Positions 1 to 7,533 of a DNA stretch of 7,735 nt are shown piece by piece (position 1 is the stretch's first letter; every line of letters begins with the position of its first letter). Under the pieces are notes generated by a model. The model was not told the origin of the DNA. It did no database searches and worked only from the letters and a program-made list of their open reading frames with translations. This DNA comes from Nocardioides sp. (GTDB taxonomy: Bacteria; Actinomycetota; Actinomycetes; Propionibacteriales; Nocardioidaceae), in assembly GCA_021166815.1 (NCBI GenBank), contig JAJPEO010000068.1:1-7735 (forward strand), written 5' to 3'. Position numbers and translations under genes: made by a program.

Positions 1-212
1 TTGGCGCCGGCGCCGAGACCGCGCGTGAGCTCACGGCCGATGTCGAGCTTCACGTCGGCGTCGCTCATGAGGAGTGCCTGGGCATCGGTGTTGATCGCGA
101 TGAACTCGACGCCCTTGAGGCCGACGTCGATCATGCGGTTGACGGCGTTGACACCGCCTCCGCCAATGCCCACGACCTTGATGATCGCCAGGTAGTTCTG
201 TGCTGCAGCCAC
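1..212 (-). CDS. ftsZ: Cell division protein FtsZ, N-terminal part (runs off the window)
   Basis: Encodes the first 70 residues of FtsZ, the tubulin-like GTPase that polymerises into the cytoplasmic Z-ring and recruits the divisome. The translation begins [20 protein letters not shown]. Visible motifs are the first nucleotide-binding loop [13 protein letters not shown] (residues 15-27), the block [11 protein letters not shown] (37-47) and the start of the [11 protein letters not shown] segment (60-70). The start is a GTG at 212-210, chosen because the reading begins exactly where actinobacterial FtsZ proteins normally do and because a GAGAGG stands 10 nt upstream (223-228). The remainder of the GTPase domain and the C-terminal tail lie outside the window. 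It follows ftsQ with no ftsA between, as is usual in actinobacteria, and is separated from it by the only long gap here, so it probably also has its own promoter. Identity is certain; completeness cannot be judged. Confidence 0.97.
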   Translation of the reverse strand, partial: MAAAQNYLAIIKVVGIGGGGVNAVNRMIDVGLKGVEFIAINTDAQALLMSDADVKLDIGRELTRGLGAGA

Positions 213-222
213 GGCTCCGGGG

Positions 223-228
223 CCTCTC
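223..228 (-). promoter_or_regulatory. Ribosome binding site of ftsZ
   Basis: GAGAGG on the minus strand, 10 nt before the GTG start of ftsZ. A second GGAG (215-218) lies only 2 nt from the start, which is too close to work. This site supports the GTG start, which has no in-frame ATG competitor at the expected protein N-terminus. Confidence 0.55.
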
Positions 229-290
229 GTGTGTGGGATGTCGGGTGTGCGGGGCGATTGCTGACTTCCTCGGGCTTCACCGGGGGCGAC

Positions 291-331
291 GAACCCTAAC
301 CGTGAACCTGAGGGTTATAGTTATGTCAACC
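291..331 (-). promoter_or_regulatory. Candidate ftsZ promoter/operator: AT-rich patch with TTGACA, TATAAC and AACC/GGTT repeats
   Basis: Within very GC-rich DNA, this stretch before ftsZ is clearly AT-rich. On the minus strand a perfect -35 hexamer TTGACA (324-329) is followed 4 nt later by the -10-like TATAAC (314-319). The two are too close to serve as one promoter. Either TTGACA pairs with a poor -10 around 301-306 (TTCACG), or TATAAC works with a poor -35 near 336-342. Downstream, AACCCT (plus strand 292-297) and AGGGTT (311-316) form an inverted repeat with a 13-nt centre. AACC also occurs at 298, 305 and 328. Position and composition suggest a promoter with an overlapping protein-binding site. 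No transcription start can be fixed from sequence alone. Confidence 0.5.
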
Positions 332-402
332 TCGCGTTGCGCATGACAGTAGGCAGAGTGCGGCGACCATTTCGGGAGGTGCCCTCGGCGCGTCGCGAAA
401 AA

Positions 403-1161
403 TCAGCGTGATGTCGGGCTGCCGGGCACCGAGACGTCGAAGACCTGGCCCTTCTCATCGAGCAGCACCTCGAGCACCCGGGCCTTCTGGTCCGACTCCT
501 CCGCGCTCCCCCACAGCACCTGCCGCCCACCCCGGAGCACCAGCGTGATGCGGTCGATCGACTCGACCTCCACGTGCGCGACCCGTGAGGCGATGCCGTC
601 GGGCAGGGCTGACACCACGGCAGCCGCCTCGGCCAGCGCGTCGCCCGAGACTGTGGACCTCACCCTCACGCGCGGCATCCGCGGCGGCACCCGCTTGAGC
701 TTGGTGAACTCCACGCCCTCCGCGTCGAGGGCCCACAAGGCACTGCCGTAGTCGACCACGGCCACGGCGACTCGCTCCTCGACGTGGATCTCCACCGTGT
801 CGGGCCAGTTGCGCACGACGTCGACCGTGCGCACCTGCGGCAGGACGTTGGTGAGACGCGCCGCCGCGCTCTCGAGGTCGACGAGGGCGAGCTGCTCCCC
901 GAGCGGCACACCGGCCACCTCACGCACCTCGCCGTCGCTGAGCAGCTCGTTGCCCGTCACCTCGACCTGCTGCACCTGCAGCGTCGTGGAGTAGAGGACC
1001 AGCCACACCGCCGTGCCGAGTCCCGCGACCAGCAGCAGGAGGGCGACGAAGTAGCGCCACGAGAGCCACCGGCGTGCCCACTGGCGACGCGCGAAGCGTC
1101 GCCGGGTCCGCAGGCTGGCCCGGTCCTCCGGGGCGTCGACCGCGTCCTCGTCCCGCACCAC
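403..1161 (-). CDS. ftsQ: Cell division protein FtsQ (DivIB family)
   Basis: 252 aa, a normal length for actinobacterial FtsQ. It is a bitopic membrane scaffold that links cytoplasmic divisome components to septal wall synthesis through its extracytoplasmic domain. The layout is clear: a basic cytoplasmic tail (about 1-35, with RTRRRFARRQWARR), one membrane helix (about 37-57, YFVALLLLVAGLGTAVWLVL), a POTRA domain (about 61-130, with VEVTGNELLSDGEV and VRNWPDTVEIHVEER), then the beta domain ending in VLWGSAEESDQKARVLEVLL and DVSVPGSP. The start is the GTG at 1161-1159. The frame is blocked two codons earlier by the murC stop, and an AGGG (1170-1173) stands 8 nt upstream. A second GTG follows immediately and could also be used. 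Only 3 nt separate it from murC, and ftsZ follows after 190 nt. Sequence conservation is low in this family, so the call rests on architecture and on its position between murC and ftsZ. Confidence 0.95.
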   Translation of the reverse strand: MVRDEDAVDAPEDRASLRTRRRFARRQWARRWLSWRYFVALLLLVAGLGTAVWLVLYSTTLQVQQVEVTGNELLSDGEVREVAGVPLGEQLALVDLESAAARLTNVLPQVRTVDVVRNWPDTVEIHVEERVAVAVVDYGSALWALDAEGVEFTKLKRVPPRMPRVRVRSTVSGDALAEAAAVVSALPDGIASRVAHVEVESIDRITLVLRGGRQVLWGSAEESDQKARVLEVLLDEKGQVFDVSVPGSPTSR

Positions 1162-1164
1162 CGG

Positions 1165-2577
1165 TCACACCCTGCCGAGCAGGTCGAGCACCCGCGGGCC
1201 CACGGAGGTCACGTCTCCGGCCCCCAGGGTGATCACGAGGTCACCGGGGCGGGCCCGAGCGACCAGCGCCGCCGCTGCATCGGCCAGGTCGGGCACGAAG
1301 GCCACCGACCCCGCCGGCAGGGGAACGGCGTCGGCGACCAGGCGCCCGGTCACCGCCGGGTCAGGGTCCTCACGCGCGACGTACACGTCGAGCACCACGA
1401 CCTCGTCGGCTGCTCCCAGGGCAACGCCCATCTGCTCGCCGAAGATCCGCGTGCGCGAGACCAGGTGCGGCTGGAAGGCGACCACCACCCGTCCGTCGCC
1501 GGCGATCGCGCGGGCCGCCTGCAGGTCGCCGGCGATCTCGACGGGGTGATGGGCGTAGGAGTCGTAGACCCGCACCCCGCCCTGCTCGCCCTTGAGCTCC
1601 ATCCGCCGGCCGGTGCCCGTGAAGCCGGCGAGGCCGGTCGTGAGGGCGTCGACGGAGAACCCCAGCTGGAGCCCCATCGCCAGGGCCGCCAAGGCGTCGA
1701 TCAGGTAGTGGCGACCGGGCACCTGCAGCCGGAGCTCACCGAGGTCATCGGCGCCCCGGACCACCCGGCACCTCGAGGTCGTGCCCTCGAGCACCACGTC
1801 GACCGCGCGCAGGTCGCTGCCCTCGCCCTCCCCCACCATCACCACCGTGCGGCCTTCGAGGCGCGCCGCCTCACCCAGCGCCCGGGCGCCGGGATCGTCG
1901 CCCACGCACACCAGGAACCCGGCGGGGTCGATCGTGGCGACGAACTCGGTGAACGCAGCGTGGTAGGCCTCCTCGGTGCCCCAGTTGTCGAGGTGGTCGG
2001 CCTCCACGTTGGTCACGATGGCCGCATGAGGCCGGTAGACCAGGAAGGCGCCGTCGCTCTCGTCGGCCTCGGCGACGAAGAGGTCGTCGGAGCCGGCGTC
2101 GGCGTTGCGGCCCGTCGCCGTCAGGACGCCTCCCACGGCGTACGACGGATCGACACCGGCCGCCAGCAGCGCGGAGGCGAGCAGCCCCGTGGTCGTGGTC
2201 TTGCCGTGCGTGCCCGCCACGGCCAGGACTCGCGAGCCGGCCATGACCGAGGCCAGCCCGGCGGACCGGGGCAGCATGCGCAGGCCGAGGCGGCGGGCCT
2301 GCAGGACCTCGGGGTTGTCCTCCCGGGCGGCGGTGGTCACCACCACCGTGTCGGCCCCGGCGACGTGGGTGGCGTCGTAGCCGAGGTGGCAGGTCACGCC
2401 CAGCTCGCGCAGGGCGGGCAGGAAGGGGGTGTCATTGTCGTCGCTGCCCGACACCGACAGGCCGCGAGCCGCCATGATCCTGGCGATCGCGGACAGCCCG
2501 GCTCCGCCGATCCCGACGAAGTGGACGTGGCCCAGGTCGGCAGCAGCAGGAATGGTGTCGGGGACCGGGATCCTCAC
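1165..2577 (-). CDS. murC: UDP-N-acetylmuramate--L-alanine ligase MurC
   Basis: 470 aa cytoplasmic Mur ligase that uses ATP to add L-alanine to UDP-MurNAc, the first step of stem peptide assembly. Domains in order are an N-terminal UDP-binding Rossmann fold with HFVGIGGAGLSAIA (19-32), a central ATPase domain with the P-loop AGTHGKTTTT (121-130), EADESDG (170-176) and NVEADHLDNW (190-199), then the C-terminal ligase domain with DSYAHHPVEI (339-348), FQPHLVSRT (368-376) and LGAGD (451-455). YAHHP marks MurC among the Mur ligases. The start is the GTG at 2577-2575, whose GTGA overlaps the murG stop by 4 nt, with GGAG (2586-2589) 8 nt upstream. The protein then opens a few residues before the Rossmann loop, as expected. 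The usual HNxxNA element appears as HYLIDA (290-295). The stop is followed after CCG by ftsQ in the same frame. Full length and intact. Confidence 0.97.
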   Translation of the reverse strand: MRIPVPDTIPAAADLGHVHFVGIGGAGLSAIARIMAARGLSVSGSDDNDTPFLPALRELGVTCHLGYDATHVAGADTVVVTTAAREDNPEVLQARRLGLRMLPRSAGLASVMAGSRVLAVAGTHGKTTTTGLLASALLAAGVDPSYAVGGVLTATGRNADAGSDDLFVAEADESDGAFLVYRPHAAIVTNVEADHLDNWGTEEAYHAAFTEFVATIDPAGFLVCVGDDPGARALGEAARLEGRTVVMVGEGEGSDLRAVDVVLEGTTSRCRVVRGADDLGELRLQVPGRHYLIDALAALAMGLQLGFSVDALTTGLAGFTGTGRRMELKGEQGGVRVYDSYAHHPVEIAGDLQAARAIAGDGRVVVAFQPHLVSRTRIFGEQMGVALGAADEVVVLDVYVAREDPDPAVTGRLVADAVPLPAGSVAFVPDLADAAAALVARARPGDLVITLGAGDVTSVGPRVLDLLGRV

Positions 2578-3644
2578 CGGGCCGTCTCCAGGACGATGCG
2601 CGCCAGCCTCTCGTCGGCGTCGCGGGGCACCAGGTTCGAGGCCGCAGCGCCCATCTCCGCGAGCCGACCGGCATCGGTGATCAGTCCGGGCACGGTGGCG
2701 CGCACCCACTCGGGTGTGAGCGCGGCGTTGTCCACGAGCAGCGCGCCTCCCGCGTCCACCACGGGACGGGCGTTGTGCGCCTGCTCGCCGTTGCCGATGG
2801 GAAGGGGGACGAAGATCGCCGGCAGCCCGACCGCGGCCGCCTCGGTGACGCTGGAGGCACCCGCGCGGCACACGACGAGGTCGGCAGCGGCGTAGGCGAG
2901 GTCCATCCGGGTGACGAAGGGCTCGATGACGTACGGCACGCCGGTGTGGGCCGGGGAGGCGCTGCCCTGGGGCCCCACGACGTGCAGGACCTGCACCCCA
3001 GCGGCGGCGAGCGCCTCGGCGCTGGCCGCGACCGTCTCGTTGAGGTGGCGCGCACCCTGGGAGCCACCGGTCACGAGCAGCGTCGGCCGCTCGGGGTCGA
3101 GCCCGAAGAACTCACGGGCCCGAGCACGCGTCGCGCCCCGGTCGAGTCGCGACACCAGGGTGCGGATCGGCAGGCCGACGAACTCGGCGCGCGGCAGCGG
3201 GGTGCCGGGGAAGCTCACCGCGACCCGCTGCGCGATCCGCGCGCCGACCTTGTTGGCCAGGCCGGGCAGGGCGTTCTGCTCGTGGACGACCAGGGGCACC
3301 CCCCGACGGCGAGCGGCGAGGTAGGCCGGCATGGAGACGTAGCCGCCGTAACCCACCACGACGTCGGGGCGGACCCGGTCGAACACCTCGAGGGTCGCGC
3401 GTACGGCCTCTCGCAGCCTCGTCGGCACACGGAGCAGGTCGGCGGACGGCTTGCGCGGCAGCGGCACCGGCGGGATCAGCTCGAGGGGGTACCCGGCCTC
3501 GGGCACGACCCGGGTCTCCAGCCCGCGGGGGGTGCCGAGGCACGTGATCTCGACCGTGGGGTCGATCCGTCGCAGGGCGTCGGCCGTGGCGATCAGGGGC
3601 GAGGTGTGGCCGGCGGTGCCACCGCCGGCGAGAAGAGCGCGCAT
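2574..3644 (-). CDS. murG: MurG: UDP-GlcNAc--undecaprenyl-PP-MurNAc-pentapeptide GlcNAc transferase
   Basis: 356 aa GT-B glycosyltransferase (family GT28), peripheral on the inner face of the membrane, that converts lipid I to lipid II. The N-terminal acceptor domain carries the glycine-rich loop GGGTAGHTSP (7-16), GYGGYVSMP (98-106) and HEQNALPG (121-128). The C-terminal UDP-GlcNAc domain carries the second loop TGGSQGARHLN (192-202), EPFVTRM (241-247), CRAGASSVTE (259-268) and PLPIGNGEQAHNA (280-292). I start it at ATG 3644-3642, which gives MRALLAGGGT, the normal opening, with a weak AGG 9 nt upstream. An in-frame TTG at 3653-3651 would add MSL but has AGG directly against it, so it is less likely. 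It begins 10 nt after the ftsW stop and ends inside the murC start (GTGA). Full length. Confidence 0.97.
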   Translation of the reverse strand: MRALLAGGGTAGHTSPLIATADALRRIDPTVEITCLGTPRGLETRVVPEAGYPLELIPPVPLPRKPSADLLRVPTRLREAVRATLEVFDRVRPDVVVGYGGYVSMPAYLAARRRGVPLVVHEQNALPGLANKVGARIAQRVAVSFPGTPLPRAEFVGLPIRTLVSRLDRGATRARAREFFGLDPERPTLLVTGGSQGARHLNETVAASAEALAAAGVQVLHVVGPQGSASPAHTGVPYVIEPFVTRMDLAYAAADLVVCRAGASSVTEAAAVGLPAIFVPLPIGNGEQAHNARPVVDAGGALLVDNAALTPEWVRATVPGLITDAGRLAEMGAAASNLVPRDADERLARIVLETAR

Positions 3645-3654
3645 CAACGACAAC

Positions 3655-4932
3655 CTATCGAGGAGCAGAAGCCGACAGCCCGGCGGAGCGGTGGCGGCGA
3701 CGCTGCGCCAGCGCGGCCGCCGCGTCGGGTTCGCGCCGGGCGAACCCGATCACGATGCCGAGCGCGACCAGCGAGGGCAGCAGCGCCGACCCGCCGTAGG
3801 AGACCAGCGGGAGCGGGATGCCGATGACCGGGAGGACCGCCAGCACCATCCCGACGTTGATCATCATCTGGCCCAGGAGCCACACGACGATGCCGAAGGT
3901 GGCGTAGCGCACGAACGGGTCCTGGGTGCGGCTGGCGACCCGGATCGCGGCGAAGGCGATGGTGAAGAAGAGCACCACCACGAGCAGCGTGCCGACCAGT
4001 CCGAGCTCCTCGCCGAGCACCGCGAAGATGTAGTCGGTGTGGGCCTCGGGCAGGTCACCCCACTTCTGCGTGGACGCGCCGATGCCCTGGCCGAGCCAGC
4101 CGCCCGTGGAGAGGGCGAACAGGCCGTGTGCGGGCTGCCAGCCGGTGTTGAGGTAGTCCTTGAACGGGTCGGAGAAGTGCGTGATCCGGGCGAGTCGCTC
4201 GGGGTCGATCGTGGCCATGAACATCGCCGCCGCGCCGAGGATCGACAACGTGAGCCCGAACAGGCGCAGGGGCGCCCCCACCACCCACAGCATGCCCAGC
4301 ATGATGGCGGCCAGCACGAGGGCGGTGCCGAGGTCGCGTCCGACGAGCACCAGGCCGATGACCAACAGCATCCCGGGCACCACGGGCACGAGCAGGTGGT
4401 GGAGCTCGCGCAGGCGGCGCTCCTTGTGGGCGTAGATGTTGGCGGCCCACAAGATGACCGCGAGCTTCGCGATCTCGGCTGGCTGGATCGAGATCGGTCC
4501 CAGCGCGAGCCAGTTCTTGTTGCCGTTGATGGCGACACCGAAGCGGGCCACCAGCATGAGCAGGCCGAGCGCCACGAAGAACCCGGGGTAGGCCAGGCGG
4601 CGCAGGTGGCGCACCGGGAGCCGCGAGGCCACCCAGGCGGTGGGCAGGCCGATGGCCACCCACATCAGCTGGCGCTTGACGATGGCGTAGGAGTCGTCGA
4701 GGTAGACGTAGGCCCGCACGCTCGAGGCGCTCGCGACCATGATCACGCCGATGGTCAGCAGGAGCGCGGAGGCACCGAGCAGGAGGTAGTAGCTCGCCAG
4801 GGGCCGGTCGAGGGCCTCACGGGCAGAACGCGAGAGTGAGGTGACGCCCCGTCCGGTCGCGCGGACGGCGTCGAGCGCCCCGCTCCCCCACGAGCGACGC
4901 GGTTGCGCCTGCTGAGGGGTGGCGGTGGTCAT
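3655..4932 (-). CDS. ftsW: Septal peptidoglycan glycosyltransferase FtsW (SEDS family)
   Basis: 425 aa multi-pass membrane protein. SEDS proteins polymerise lipid II into glycan strands together with a class B PBP; FtsW acts at the septum. About ten hydrophobic segments are visible, the first at about 48-68 (SYYLLLGASALLLTIGVIMV). Family marks are NGNKNWLALG (136-145), QPAEIAKLA (150-158), GRDLGTALVL (198-207), the large extracytoplasmic loop with WLGQGIGAS (279-287), EAHTDYIFAVLGEELGL (296-312) and GIPLPLVSYGGSAL (371-384). D300 in the HTDYIF segment is the likely catalytic aspartate by analogy with studied SEDS proteins. A 45-residue cytoplasmic N-terminal tail and a basic C-terminal tail (398-425) are present. 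The start ATG 4932-4930 has GGGAG 8 nt upstream. FtsW rather than RodA is chosen from its place in the dcw cluster between murD and murG. Confidence 0.95.
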   Translation of the reverse strand: MTTATPQQAQPRRSWGSGALDAVRATGRGVTSLSRSAREALDRPLASYYLLLGASALLLTIGVIMVASASSVRAYVYLDDSYAIVKRQLMWVAIGLPTAWVASRLPVRHLRRLAYPGFFVALGLLMLVARFGVAINGNKNWLALGPISIQPAEIAKLAVILWAANIYAHKERRLRELHHLLVPVVPGMLLVIGLVLVGRDLGTALVLAAIMLGMLWVVGAPLRLFGLTLSILGAAAMFMATIDPERLARITHFSDPFKDYLNTGWQPAHGLFALSTGGWLGQGIGASTQKWGDLPEAHTDYIFAVLGEELGLVGTLLVVVLFFTIAFAAIRVASRTQDPFVRYATFGIVVWLLGQMMINVGMVLAVLPVIGIPLPLVSYGGSALLPSLVALGIVIGFARREPDAAAALAQRRRHRSAGLSASAPR

Positions 4933-4940
4933 CCGGCTCG

Positions 4941-4945
4941 CTCCC
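4941..4945 (-). promoter_or_regulatory. Ribosome binding site of ftsW
   Basis: GGGAG on the minus strand, 8 nt before ATG 4932-4930, in the 28-nt gap after murD. It settles the ftsW start, since the open frame itself continues far upstream through murD without a stop. Confidence 0.65.
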
Positions 4946-4960
4946 TCGCTCGGTGGTGTG

Positions 4961-6448
4961 TCAGGTGGCTCCAGCGATCCGGCGACGAACCGCTGCGGCG
5001 AACGCGTCTCCACGGGCGCCGTAGTTGTCGAACATGTCCATCGAGGCGCATCCCGGGGCGAGCAGCACGGTGTCGCCGGCTTCGGCGAGCCCGGCCGCCG
5101 CCTCGACGACCCGCTCCATGGGGTCACCAGTCTCGCCGTCCTCGATGACGATGACGGGCACATCAGGCGCGTGTCGCGAAAGAGCGTCGGCGATGACGGC
5201 GCGGTCGCGGCCCAGCAGGACGACCCCGTGCAGCCGGTCGCGCACAGCCTTCACCAGGTCGTCGAAGCGCGCGCCCTTGGCGAGGCCCCCCGCCACCCAC
5301 ACCACGGGGTCGAAGGCGAGCAGGGAGGACTGGGCCGCGTGCGGGTTCGTGGCCTTGGAGTCGTCGACCCACCGGACGCCGTCGGCGAGGGCCACCTCGG
5401 CGATGCGGTGCCCGTCCGGTCGGAACGAGCGCAGCCCGTCGCGTACGGCCTGCTGGCTGACTCCGTGCGCTCGCGCCAACGCCGCCGCCGCCAGCGCGTT
5501 GGCCACGAAGTGGGGCGCCGGCGAGGCGAGGTCGGCGACGGTGCAGAGCTCGGCAGCACTCGTGGCCCGCGACTCGATGAAGGCCCGGTCCACGAGCAGG
5601 TCCTCCACCACGCCGACCATGCCGACGTCGGGGGTCCCGAGGGTGAAGCCGATCGCACGCGCACCCTCCTGCACGTCGGCGTCGCGCACCATCTGCTCGG
5701 TGCGCGGGTCCGCGGTGTTGTAGACGCAGGCACGGGCGACCCGCTCGAAGATGCGCGCCTTGTCCTGGGCGTACGCGGTCATCGGGTCGACGCCACCGGT
5801 CCACTCGCCGTCGTACCAGTCGAGGTGGTCCTCGGCGAAGTTCAGCACCGCGGCCGACTCGGCGGCCATGGTGTGGGTGTAGTGGAGCTGGAAGCTGGAC
5901 AGCTCCACCGCCAGCACGTCGTGGGGCTCGGGGTCCATCACGGCCTCGACGATGGGGCGCCCCACGTTGCCCACGGCGACGCTGCGCAGACCGGCTGCCC
6001 GCAGGATGGAGTCGAGCATCTGGACGGTCGTGGTCTTGCCGTTGGTGCCGGTGACGGCGATCCACGGCGCCGGGTTCGCCGGATCGCGCAGGCGCCAGGC
6101 CAGCTCGACCTCGCCCCAGACCGGGACCTCGCGCTCGGCAGCCTGGGCGAGCAGGGGGGCCGACGGCTTCCAGCCCGGCGAGGTGACCACCAGGTCCACG
6201 TCGTCGGGAAGGAGGTCGGTGGTTCCCGGGGCCAGGCACACGGTGGCACCGAGGGTCTGGAGCAGCTCGGCCTTCTCGGCCTTCTCCGGGCTGCTCGACT
6301 CGTCGAGCGCGGTGACCTGGGCACCCAGGAACAGGAGGTTGTCGGCGGCGGCGAAGCCGGAGACACCGAAGCCGGCGACCACCACGCGGACCCGGGACCA
6401 GTCGCTGTCACGACCGAGGCCGTCGACCACGGCACGGGGGGTGCTCAT
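4961..6448 (-). CDS. murD: UDP-N-acetylmuramoyl-L-alanine--D-glutamate ligase MurD
   Basis: 495 aa cytoplasmic Mur ligase that adds D-glutamate to UDP-MurNAc-L-Ala using ATP. The N-terminal Rossmann domain has [17 protein letters not shown] (22-38) and VVTSPGWKP (87-95). The central ATPase domain has the P-loop [10 protein letters not shown] (132-141), ELSSFQLHY (182-190) and [12 protein letters not shown] (203-214). The C-terminal domain has [11 protein letters not shown] (342-352), [11 protein letters not shown] (362-372), GGLAKG (387-392) and [15 protein letters not shown] (462-476), the last being a strong MurD mark. The start ATG 6448-6446 overlaps the mraY stop (ATGA). This gives a normal N-terminus and implies translational coupling, since the ribosome binding site is weak. 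It is somewhat longer than the roughly 440-450 aa enterobacterial form, mainly from an extended N-terminus and loops, which I take to be usual for actinobacteria. Full length, no missing key residue seen. Confidence 0.97.
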   Translation of the reverse strand: MSTPRAVVDGLGRDSDWSRVRVVVAGFGVSGFAAADNLLFLGAQVTALDESSSPEKAEKAELLQTLGATVCLAPGTTDLLPDDVDLVVTSPGWKPSAPLLAQAAEREVPVWGEVELAWRLRDPANPAPWIAVTGTNGKTTTVQMLDSILRAAGLRSVAVGNVGRPIVEAVMDPEPHDVLAVELSSFQLHYTHTMAAESAAVLNFAEDHLDWYDGEWTGGVDPMTAYAQDKARIFERVARACVYNTADPRTEQMVRDADVQEGARAIGFTLGTPDVGMVGVVEDLLVDRAFIESRATSAAELCTVADLASPAPHFVANALAAAALARAHGVSQQAVRDGLRSFRPDGHRIAEVALADGVRWVDDSKATNPHAAQSSLLAFDPVVWVAGGLAKGARFDDLVKAVRDRLHGVVLLGRDRAVIADALSRHAPDVPVIVIEDGETGDPMERVVEAAAGLAEAGDTVLLAPGCASMDMFDNYGARGDAFAAAVRRRIAGAT

Positions 6449-7533
6449 CCGACGCCTGCCACCCATTCGGCGTAGAAGATGCCCAGTCCCGCAGCGACGC
6501 AGAGACCGGTGATGATCCAGAACCGGATCACCACGGTGATCTGCTCCCAGCCGACCATCTCGAAGTGGTGGTGCAGCGGCGTCATGCGGAAGACACGCTT
6601 GCCGACGCCGGTCGTCTTGCGCGTGAACTTGAACCACGAGACCTGGATCATGACCGAGAGCGTGATCATCACGAACAGCCCGCCGATGACCAGCAGGAGC
6701 AGCTCGGTGCGGGTCAGGATCGCCAGCCCGGCGAGGGCGCCGCCGAGGGCCAGCGAGCCCGTGTCGCCCATGAAGATCTGGGCGGGCGAGGCGTTCCACC
6801 ACAAGAAGCCGAAGCACGCTCCGGTGATGGCCGCGGAGACCACGGCGAGGTCGAGCGGGTCACGGACCTCGTAGCACTTGGGTCCCGCCTCGAGGGCGCA
6901 GGACTGGCTGTTCTGCCAGATGTTGACCAGCGTGTACGCGGCGAACACGAGGATCGAGGCGCCCGTGGCCAGGCCGTCGAGGCCGTCGGTGAGGTTGACC
7001 GCGTTGCTGAACCCCGTGACCAGCAGCCAGATGAACAGCAGCACCACGATGGTCGGCAGGACGAACGCCTCGTAGTCGCGGATGAACGAGATGTGGTTCG
7101 ACGCCGGGCGCCAGCCGCGGTCGTCCTCGAGCGCGGGCGTGAGGGCCAGGACGCCGAACGTCAGCGCCACGACGGTCTGCCCGATGATCTTGGTGCGGCC
7201 CCGCAGGCCCAGGTTGCGGCGGCTCGAGATGGAGATGAAGTCGTCGAGGAACCCGACGATGCCCAGGCCGACGAAGAGGAAGAGCAGGAGCAGCGCCGAG
7301 GCCGTGGGCACCGTGCCGGTGATGAGCTTGGCGAGGAAGTATCCGACGACCGTGGCCAGGATGATCACCAGTCCGCCCATCGTGGGCGTGCCTCGCTTGG
7401 TGTGGTGGGTCGTCGGGCCGTCCTCGCGGATCTCCTGCCCGTAGCCACGACTGGAGAGCACCCGGATGGCGTAGCGGGTGCCGAGGAGAGAGATCAGCAG
7501 GGAGAGGCCGCCTCCGAACAGGATGGCTCTCAT
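6445..7533 (-). CDS. mraY: Phospho-N-acetylmuramoyl-pentapeptide transferase MraY
   Basis: 362 aa polytopic membrane enzyme that transfers phospho-MurNAc-pentapeptide from UDP to undecaprenyl phosphate, making lipid I on the cytoplasmic face. Family motifs are [11 protein letters not shown] (44-54), FLDDFI (95-100, the paired aspartates), [15 protein letters not shown] (177-191), [12 protein letters not shown] (254-265) and [13 protein letters not shown] (317-329, the histidine motif). About ten membrane helices are visible, for instance 80-97, 159-176 and 337-354. A loop with two cysteines (C212, C220) lies in [16 protein letters not shown]. The start ATG 7533-7531 is confirmed by AAGGGA 10 nt upstream (7544-7549) and by [10 protein letters not shown], a typical opening. 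Its ATGA overlaps the murF stop, and its own stop overlaps the murD start. Full length. Confidence 0.97.
   Translation of the reverse strand: MRAILFGGGLSLLISLLGTRYAIRVLSSRGYGQEIREDGPTTHHTKRGTPTMGGLVIILATVVGYFLAKLITGTVPTASALLLLFLFVGLGIVGFLDDFISISSRRNLGLRGRTKIIGQTVVALTFGVLALTPALEDDRGWRPASNHISFIRDYEAFVLPTIVVLLFIWLLVTGFSNAVNLTDGLDGLATGASILVFAAYTLVNIWQNSQSCALEAGPKCYEVRDPLDLAVVSAAITGACFGFLWWNASPAQIFMGDTGSLALGGALAGLAILTRTELLLLVIGGLFVMITLSVMIQVSWFKFTRKTTGVGKRVFRMTPLHHHFEMVGWEQITVVIRFWIITGLCVAAGLGIFYAEWVAGVG

Larger units (their letters stand above)
213..402 (-). other. ftsQ-ftsZ intergenic region, non-coding
   Basis: This is the only gap over 30 nt in the window. It holds the AT-rich promoter-like patch at 291-331 and the ftsZ ribosome binding site. 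Between them (roughly 229-290) I see no clear element. A weak imperfect stem, GGCACC against GGTCGCC (362-383, 9-nt loop, one bulge), sits just after ftsQ but has no T-tract, so I do not call it a terminator. I found no convincing small gene and no GACAC or GTGTC box of the kind bound by WhiA. Confidence 0.7.

Noticed and set aside
213..402. WhiA-type GACAC boxes upstream of ftsZ
   Set aside because: I looked on both strands and found only near matches such as GACAT and GACAG, with no GACAC or GTGTC.
321..530. 69-codon minus-strand frame over the end of ftsQ and the ftsQ-ftsZ gap
   Set aside because: It is Arg/Cys/Ser-rich, overlaps ftsQ in another frame, and shows no motif or ribosome site.
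2578..2871. Upstream extension of the murC frame into murG
   Set aside because: The added sequence is arginine-rich shadow of murG. GTG 2577 gives the normal MurC N-terminus, a good GGAG and the typical overlap.
784..2895. 703-codon open frame on the plus strand opposite ftsQ and murC
   Set aside because: The translation is a repetitive mix rich in H, G, R, V, D and Q with no recognisable fold, and the opposite strand carries intact FtsQ, MurC and part of MurG. It is a codon-bias shadow in GC-rich DNA.
2775..3827. 350-codon plus-strand frame opposite murG
   Set aside because: Low-complexity shadow of an intact MurG gene on the other strand.
3451..4839. 462-codon plus-strand frame opposite ftsW, rich in histidine and glutamine
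   Set aside because: The His/Gln/Asp-rich pattern is what complementary reading of hydrophobic membrane codons gives. There is no domain or credible start signal.
4933..5163. Upstream extension of the ftsW frame through the end of murD
   Set aside because: It would add out-of-frame murD sequence with no homology. ATG 4932 has a good ribosome site at the right distance.
4919..6475. 518-codon open frame on the plus strand opposite murD
   Set aside because: Same shadow composition (HHVDGVGR-type), no motif, and fully opposite a complete MurD with all its catalytic motifs.
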